This document shows, in pieces, positions 15,964 to 20,004 of a stretch of DNA of 20,004 nucleotides. This stretch comes from CAVXDP01 sp964562925 (lineage in GTDB: Archaea; Thermoproteota; Bathyarchaeia; 40CM-2-53-6; CAVXDP01). The notes beneath the pieces were generated by a model that had not been told where the DNA came from, did no database searches, and worked only from the letters and a program-made list of their open reading frames with translations. The translations under genes and the position numbers were made by a program. Location: contig CAZLVF010000024.1 of the NCBI GenBank assembly GCA_964562925.1, forward strand, positions 1-20,004, read 5' to 3'. Position 1 is the first letter of the stretch; every line of letters begins with the position of its first letter.

Positions 15964-16284
15964 ATGGCAGTTTGCTATCCCATGTCCAACTATCAACGAA
16001 CTGGAAAACTAGTCGCTTACTATCCACCTGTACAAGAGTACATCTACCAACCTCCATTGCAAAGATACCTCTATCAGCCCCAGCCTCAGGAATACTACTT
16101 GCAACCCCCAGCTAAGCGTCTCCTCTATCAACCACCGCCAGAGTACATCTATTATCCACCTCCACAAGAGTACATTTACCAACCACCACTCCAAGAGTAC
16201 TACGTACAACCTCCGGCACAGAGATACATCTACTATCTGCCGCCACAAAGACTGAAGCTTCTACCCCCCGGTTTCGTATGCTGA
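15964..16284 (+). CDS. Small Tyr/Pro/Gln-rich 9-residue repeat protein
   Basis: 106 residues, function unknown. After a short head (1-17), residues 18-97 are nine tandem units of the form I-Y-x-P-P-x-Q-(E/R)-Y, for example IYQPPLQRY, IYYPPPQEY and IYQPPLQEY; one unit has eight residues. About 21 Tyr, 23 Pro and 15 Gln make up more than half the chain. The two Cys are at residue 4 and at the last residue, 106. No signal peptide or membrane segment is seen, so it is expected in the cytoplasm unless exported by an unusual route. It is probably disordered or extended. The ATG has a strong GAGGGGT site upstream. Copies of the same peptide use different codons, which points to selection on the protein. 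I recognise no family. Confidence 0.7.
   Translation: MAVCYPMSNYQRTGKLVAYYPPVQEYIYQPPLQRYLYQPQPQEYYLQPPAKRLLYQPPPEYIYYPPPQEYIYQPPLQEYYVQPPAQRYIYYLPPQRLKLLPPGFVC
16015..16254 (+). repeat. Tandem 27-nt coding repeats (nine 9-residue units)
   Basis: Units at residues 18-26, 27-35, 36-44, 45-53, 54-61 (one residue short), 62-70, 71-79, 80-88 and 89-97. A higher-order block EYIYQPPLQ-x-Y occurs at 25-35 and again at 69-79. Codons differ between equal peptides (atc/att, cct/cca, ttg/ctc), so the copies are not recent. Confidence 0.8.
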
Positions 16285-16494
16285 AGAGGAAAAGGTTCGG
16301 ATCAAAACAAGAATATTCAGAATTTGCGTCCAGAGAATCATGTCCAGATCGCATATTCCGTCCAGGCACAAAAAACCTTCTCTCCTTTTTTCAGCAGACA
16401 GGATAAGTGAGTAAAGGATTTTCTCTGCAATCTATCGAAACATTGAATCCATGCGGATAGAATTCTAGAACTCGATGAAGACGTTTTCAAAACC
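16285..16494 (+). other. Intergenic stretch with oligo-T run
   Basis: No supported gene. A 42-codon frame (16278-16406) overlaps the end of the repeat gene but has no ribosome binding site. Six Ts at 16386-16391 are a plausible archaeal transcription stop for the repeat gene. Confidence 0.4.
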
Positions 16495-16500
16495 TTTATA
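16495..16500 (+). promoter_or_regulatory. TATA box for the riboswitch-thiT transcript
   Basis: AACC followed by TTTATA is a good BRE/TATA pair. At 25-26 bases spacing transcription would start at about 16520-16525, the very 5' edge of the aptamer. Confidence 0.55.
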
Positions 16501-16519
16501 CTAGTTCTTAACGAAGAAT

Positions 16520-16610
16520 GGGTGGGGAGCTGGGCAAACCCGGCTGAGAGGACGGTTCATCACCGTCGACCCTTCGAACCTGAACCGGGCAATGCTGGCG
16601 TAGGGAAGCG
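16520..16610 (+). promoter_or_regulatory. TPP riboswitch (THI element)
   Basis: Strong match to the thiamine-pyrophosphate aptamer. GGGGAGC (16524-16530) aligns with the usual GGGGUGC. P3 is TGGG-CAAA-CCCG, followed by the invariant CTGAGA (16544-16549). P3a is GACGGT/ACCGTC (16551-16567). Then come ACCCTTCGAACCTGA (16569-16583), P4/P5 CCGG...CTGG around CAATG, and the invariant GCGTAGGGAA (16598-16607). CTGAGA is part of the pyrimidine-binding side and the CCTGA/GCG segments part of the pyrophosphate side. A classical long P1 is not obvious; the transcript may begin at the aptamer. It precedes thiT, so TPP should repress thiamine uptake. Confidence 0.95.
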
Positions 16611-16660
16611 AAGTTCTCAGTAGATCGGGTACCCCACAAGACTCGATTGAGGTACAACTG

Positions 16661-17242
16661 ATGAAAAGTCAAGATAAGCCGCTAAAGCTGGAAGTAGCAT
16701 CAGGCGTCTTCGTCAGATCTAACACAAAGCTTCTCGCGGAAACGGCTGTTGCTATTGCTCTAGGCACAGTCCTCAGTTTTGTCAAGTTCACCATCTGGCC
16801 CCAAGGCGGGTCGGTAACCGCAGGCAGCATGGTCCCGCTCTTGTGGCTGGGCTTGAGACGCGGCGCAAAGTTGGGGATCGTAGCCGGCATCGTATACGGC
16901 ATCATTCAGCTCATTGTTGAGCCATACGTCTATCATCCCGTACAAGTCCTACTCGACTATCCACTCGCCTTTGGCGCACTCGGGCTCGCGGGACTTTTTA
17001 GAAACCGTGGAGCAGTAGGCGTAACGGTTGCGATCATCGGACGATTTCTAGCCCATTTCGTGTCAGGAATTGTCTTCTTCGCCACTTATGCTCCACAAAT
17101 CTACCTTGGACTGAACATTGGAGCCGACCCCTACCTATATTCCGCTCTTTACAACGGCACCTACTTACTTCCCGAACTCGTGATCAGCCTCTTAATTACA
17201 GTAATCCTCATTAAGAGAAACATCATCGACCTTTACAGGTAG
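16661..17242 (+). CDS. thiT: Thiamine transporter ThiT (ECF S component, YuaJ family)
   Basis: 193-residue membrane protein with about six hydrophobic helices that binds thiamine for uptake through an energy-coupling-factor transporter. Family motifs: PQGGSVTAGSMVPLLWLGLRRG (about 47-68), HPVQVLLDYPLAFGALGLAGLF (about 92-113), RFLAHFVSG with its His, TYAP, and YSALYNG. Compared with Lactococcus ThiT the binding Glu-Tyr is Asp-Tyr here and the stacking Trp is Phe; the His, Tyr and Asn are kept. ATG at 16661 with GAGGT (16649-16653) seven bases before it. Control by the TPP riboswitch confirms the substrate. EcfA and EcfT are not in the window. Confidence 0.95.
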   Translation: MKSQDKPLKLEVASGVFVRSNTKLLAETAVAIALGTVLSFVKFTIWPQGGSVTAGSMVPLLWLGLRRGAKLGIVAGIVYGIIQLIVEPYVYHPVQVLLDYPLAFGALGLAGLFRNRGAVGVTVAIIGRFLAHFVSGIVFFATYAPQIYLGLNIGADPYLYSALYNGTYLLPELVISLLITVILIKRNIIDLYR

Positions 17243-17370
17243 CTTGGACATTTCTGCGGGTTGTCGGAAAAACTGGCGCAGTCACATACTTGACTAGGCA
17301 GCGGAATCGAAATAAGTCTCAGATCTGGCTTGTTTCATGATGTTTGGTAAAGGCGCCTAGAGGTAACAGT

Positions 17371-18378
17371 TTGGGGAAGATCGCACCAAAGGATCTGATG
17401 GACTTACTCACTTGTATTAGACGATCTCGTGAAGTTCTTGTCCCGCCCATGCTCGGCTATGACTGCGGCGTTCACAAACTCGACAATAATAGATGCATCG
17501 TTATATCTACAGATCCATGCGTTAAGGTTCCACTTGAGCACTTTGGCTGGCTTCTCTTCCACTACTCTGCATCGGATGTTTCAGTATTCGGCGCTTCACC
17601 GAACTTCTGTACAGTTGAGCTGCTCGGCCCCCCTAGAACCTCGACTAAGGTCTTCAAGAATCTCTTGAAACAGTTCTGTAGCGCCGCTGACGATCTTGGT
17701 ACGGTTACTATTACAGGCCACACTGGAACCTACGATGGGTTGCATACTCTACTCGGCGTATGTACAGCATATGGAATCATTCATAGAAAAGACTTGGTGA
17801 CACCGGGGGGAGCTAGACCTGGCGATCTCATACTTTGCACAAAACCTATCGGCTTGGAGGTCCTAACCAATCTAGCGTTGGTCAACGGTCCACTGGCAAG
17901 AAAACTATTTGGACACAAAAGGGTCCGTTACCTTGCGAAGCAAGTCCGAATGCAATCGTGCTTTGAAGAGGCGCGTCTGCTGGCCAAGAGCCGAGCGGTA
18001 TCGGCCATGCATGATGTTACTGAGGGAGGCCTAGTCGCCAGTCTGAACGAGATAGCAGACGCTTCTAATGTTGGATTCGTCTTAAACTATCAAAGCCTGA
18101 GCGTGTTGCCTGAGTTAAGAATTTTATCAGAGCATTTCGACCTTTCCAGAGATCAGATTCTGTCTATCTCGTCAACAGGAACCTTACTGGCAGCGATTCC
18201 GCCTAACCACATAAAAGGAATTCTAGGAAACTTGAGACGAAACAAGGTCGATTTTCGAATAGTGGGAGTTTTCACCAGAGACAGACAACGTTCACTCGAG
18301 TATTACGATAGAAGGATAAAGTTTCCAACGAGATTCAATGACCCATACGCTGAGATAGTCGGCACCGACCTTCCTTGA
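17371..18378 (+). CDS. AIR synthase-related protein (PurM/HypE/ThiL superfamily)
   Basis: 335-residue protein of the ATP-binding PurM superfamily (AIRS, HypE, SelD, ThiL). N-terminal AIRS domain: STDPCVKVPLEHFGWLLFHYSASDVSVFGA (about 45-74) and TITGHTGTYDGLHTLLG, with the Asp/Asn-rich ATP and Mg2+ loop. C-terminal AIRS domain: GDLILCTKPIGLE, SAMHDVTEGGLVASLNEIA and the SSTGTLLAAI core. It resembles HypE most but lacks the C-terminal Pro-Arg-Ile-Cys tail that carries the cyanide precursor, so hydrogenase maturation is not shown. Being after thiT, a kinase role like ThiL is conceivable but unproven. Start: TTG at 17371 with GAGGT (17360-17364) six bases before it; the TTG at 17344 has no such site. 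Confidence 0.85.
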   Translation: MGKIAPKDLMDLLTCIRRSREVLVPPMLGYDCGVHKLDNNRCIVISTDPCVKVPLEHFGWLLFHYSASDVSVFGASPNFCTVELLGPPRTSTKVFKNLLKQFCSAADDLGTVTITGHTGTYDGLHTLLGVCTAYGIIHRKDLVTPGGARPGDLILCTKPIGLEVLTNLALVNGPLARKLFGHKRVRYLAKQVRMQSCFEEARLLAKSRAVSAMHDVTEGGLVASLNEIADASNVGFVLNYQSLSVLPELRILSEHFDLSRDQILSISSTGTLLAAIPPNHIKGILGNLRRNKVDFRIVGVFTRDRQRSLEYYDRRIKFPTRFNDPYAEIVGTDLP

Positions 18379-18572
18379 ATCCCTAAATCTCAACTATATA
18401 GAGTCGGTTCGCCAGAACCTCCGAGGCTAATATTTTGTCATATCACGCTAGTTTGTCGGAGTGGTCGAAAGCGTGGTTCCATGAGTTACAGAATTATGGA
18501 GTTAATTATCAATGTGAACTTCTTGATCTGAGAAATCGACAGAAAAATTGGTTTTCCGGTGACGTTATGAAT
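18379..18572 (+). other. Intergenic stretch between the AIRS-like gene and rubrerythrin
   Basis: Contains a TATA-like CTATATAG (18394-18401) and a short hairpin GGTTC-GCCA-GAACC (18406-18419) followed by a T-rich segment, which could end the AIRS-like transcript. The string GGAGTGGTCGAAAG (about 18458-18471) resembles the 5' end of a tRNA-Ser, but no rest of a tRNA follows. No gene is supported. Confidence 0.35.
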
Positions 18573-19109
18573 CTAGAAGGATTTGAACTTGTCTTTAGTA
18601 GCTTTGCATAATGGGCATCTATCGGGTGCATCGCCCTCTATGGTGTACCCACAGACTTCGCAGATCTGGATCTTCTTGATCTCGAGATCTTGGCCTCGGC
18701 CGACGGCTTGTCTAGCCTTCAGGAACATGCCGGCGTGAACCTTCTCGGTATCGTAGGCCCATTCGAAAGATCTAGCTGCTTCGTTCTCTTTTTGAAATTT
18801 AGCAGTCTCCAGATAAACAGGGTACATTTCATTTATCTCGAATGTTTCACCTTCGATCGCGATATCAAGATTCTTTACGGTATCTCCTGGACCGAAACCC
18901 GCCATTCCTATGGTTATGAAACCTCCCTTAAGGTAGCTTAGGATTCTAAAGTGGTTTGTAGAGTGCACCTGCTCTGCGTATGCGATAGCCCTAAAGAGCC
19001 TTGCTATTTCTGGGAATTTTTCTTGTTGTGCTATATCAGAGAATATGAGGTATCTCATGTGAGCTTGGCTCTCTCCAGAGAAAGCATTCTTAAGGTTCTG
19101 CTCAGTCAT
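18573..19109 (-). CDS. rbr: Rubrerythrin
   Basis: 178-residue peroxide-reducing enzyme for oxidative-stress defence in anaerobes. The ferritin-like four-helix domain carries di-iron ligands: Glu13 in SGESQAH, Glu46/His49 in AEQVH, the ETAKFQKENEA helix and the TEKVHAGMF helix. The C-terminal rubredoxin-like Fe(Cys)4 domain has Cys 150, 153, 165 and 168 (CEVCG...CPLC). ATG at 19109 gives the normal family N terminus; a GTG at 19136 would add nine untypical residues. It stands alone and converges with the plus-strand AIRS-like gene. Confidence 0.95.
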   Translation of the reverse strand: MTEQNLKNAFSGESQAHMRYLIFSDIAQQEKFPEIARLFRAIAYAEQVHSTNHFRILSYLKGGFITIGMAGFGPGDTVKNLDIAIEGETFEINEMYPVYLETAKFQKENEAARSFEWAYDTEKVHAGMFLKARQAVGRGQDLEIKKIQICEVCGYTIEGDAPDRCPLCKATKDKFKSF

Positions 19110-19339
19110 ACTACTTACAGATGTCACAGAAAGCACCTTTCAAAAAGCATAGTTCAGCTATTCACAAACTCGCAGTCTTGTAATCATAAATCTCTCTTTG
19201 CCTCTTGACACTCCTAGCAGACGAATGTTCTCAGCATCGCAGCTACTAGATTTCCTCGCTGGACTACAGAATCCTGTGGCAAGTGCCCCATAGCTTCCGT
19301 GCGACCGCCTAGATTGATAACTCTTGGTGCCAATTCTGC
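19110..19339. other. Intergenic stretch upstream of rubrerythrin
   Basis: About 230 bases that should hold the rubrerythrin promoter (minus strand) and the 3' end region of the next minus-strand gene. I see no clear TATA element, repeat or RNA gene. Confidence 0.4.
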
Positions 19340-20004
19340 TCAGGTTATCAAAGGAAAGATCTCTTCCGTTACGTAGCTGAAGTAGTCTTTCTCCTCTATC
19401 TTGTTGAATATCGTCACTACCCCGTCTCCCGTAATGCCCACGATGTTTCCATACTTTTTCGACGTAACCACGACATACCACATTCTTCCTCGCGCACAAT
19501 AATCGTTGTATAAGCTAGTGTTCGCGAGATTCGAACCGTACAACGATAATTTTTCAACGTTCGGAACGCCAATATCTTCGAAAAAGACTATCTTTGTCCC
19601 TCCGGGGTTGCTTTCATGAAACCTCCTGAGTGTTTCAGGCCTGATTCTTCCCTCAACGATTTCAACGTCCTCAATCTTGAGCAACTTGTTAAATCGATTG
19701 GCTACACTATTCGCAACCGGCTTCTTCTCGAGTATCGCAAGCAGCGTTCTGTTCCCGTGACTCGAGAAGAGGAATGGGACTCGGCGGGTCTTAGGAACGA
19801 AAATCAAACGGCCATGTTGATTCACGTTCAACACCACATCTTCAGCAAAGACCCCACTCAGCCCTTGCTTGCTAAGATTGCAACTGCTAATTTCGCTTCG
19901 GAGGTCAAGCTCGTGACCGTCCCGTTCAAAGACTTCTCCTTTCTTGAAATTCTCAAGCCGCCGAGATATCTGTCTCAGCTCTGTTTCCTTCCTCAGTCTG
20001 AATA
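19340..20004 (-). CDS. Unrecognised protein, partial (5' end beyond the window)
   Basis: On the minus strand the frame is open from the right edge to the stop at 19340, at least 220 residues. A GTG at 19837 exists, but the 55 codons before it have no stop and read as coding, so the true start is probably outside. The visible N-terminal part (RLRKETELRQISRRLENFKKGE) is highly charged and looks like a coiled coil. A mixed alpha/beta region follows: GRLIFVPKTRRVPFLFSSHG, then IVFFEDIGVPNVEKL, and a C-terminal MWYVVVTSKKYGNIVGITGDGVVTIFN. There are no Cys pairs, nucleotide-binding motifs or membrane segments that I can identify. No function is proposed. Confidence 0.7.
   Translation of the reverse strand, partial: FRLRKETELRQISRRLENFKKGEVFERDGHELDLRSEISSCNLSKQGLSGVFAEDVVLNVNQHGRLIFVPKTRRVPFLFSSHGNRTLLAILEKKPVANSVANRFNKLLKIEDVEIVEGRIRPETLRRFHESNPGGTKIVFFEDIGVPNVEKLSLYGSNLANTSLYNDYCARGRMWYVVVTSKKYGNIVGITGDGVVTIFNKIEEKDYFSYVTEEIFPLIT

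Noticed and set aside
16009..16369. Trp/Val/Leu-rich minus-strand frames opposite the repeat protein
   Set aside because: They mirror the repeat gene, have no promoter or ribosome binding site, and the plus strand has both.
16278..16406. 42-codon frame overlapping the end of the repeat protein, possible second gene or frameshifted tail
   Set aside because: No ribosome binding site, includes the oligo-T run, and composition is unlike the repeat protein.
18455..18485. tRNA-Ser-like string (GGAGTGGTCGAAAG) that might be a tRNA or attachment-site remnant
   Set aside because: No anticodon arm, T arm or matching acceptor follows within 100 bases, and no integrase or direct repeat is nearby.

Overview
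The window is archaeal. It carries the RNA polymerase genes rpoH, rpoB and rpoA, ribosomal proteins L30e and L37e, an Sm-like protein, a PUA (MCT-1-like) protein, and TATA-type promoters placed about 25 bases before gene starts. The largest RNA polymerase subunit is one uninterrupted gene (A' and A'' joined). That points away from classical Crenarchaeota and Euryarchaeota and towards a TACK-type lineage such as Bathyarchaeia, Aigarchaeota or Thaumarchaeota relatives. The lineage is inferred, not proven. Rubrerythrin and an amino-acid importer suggest an anaerobe or microaerobe that takes up peptides or amino acids.

Layout. 1-600: a tRNA-Val(GAC) on the minus strand that appears to carry two 18-nt introns, plus two dyad structures. 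591-5485: a complete branched-chain amino-acid ABC importer, split into livK-livG-livF (minus) and livH-livM (plus) around a shared promoter region. 5543-6587: L37e and Lsm on the minus strand, and a divergent PUA-domain protein that seems to share one TTTAAA promoter element with lsm. 6696-14987: the RNA polymerase operon rpoH-rpoB-rpoA-rpl30e-nusA, with overlapping or touching genes.

14988-16500: an accessory stretch after nusA, where rps12 would often be expected. It holds a family-5 uracil-DNA glycosylase pseudogene with three lesions, and a small Tyr/Pro/Gln-rich protein built of nine 9-residue repeats with its own promoter and ribosome binding site. 16495-17242: a TPP riboswitch directly controlling a ThiT thiamine transporter. 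17371-18378: an AIR synthase-related (PurM/HypE-like) protein. 18573-19109: rubrerythrin on the minus strand. 19340-20004: the 3' part of an unrecognised minus-strand gene that runs off the right edge.

Most of the window is core gene-expression machinery next to nutrient uptake genes. The least explained items are the 9-residue repeat protein, the two-intron tRNA, the apparent ACG codon at the conserved start of L37e, and the thiT riboswitch, for which a translation-level switch can be drawn. Several gene starts are moved to internal ATG or TTG codons that have a Shine-Dalgarno sequence (GAGGT) or a better fit to the family.
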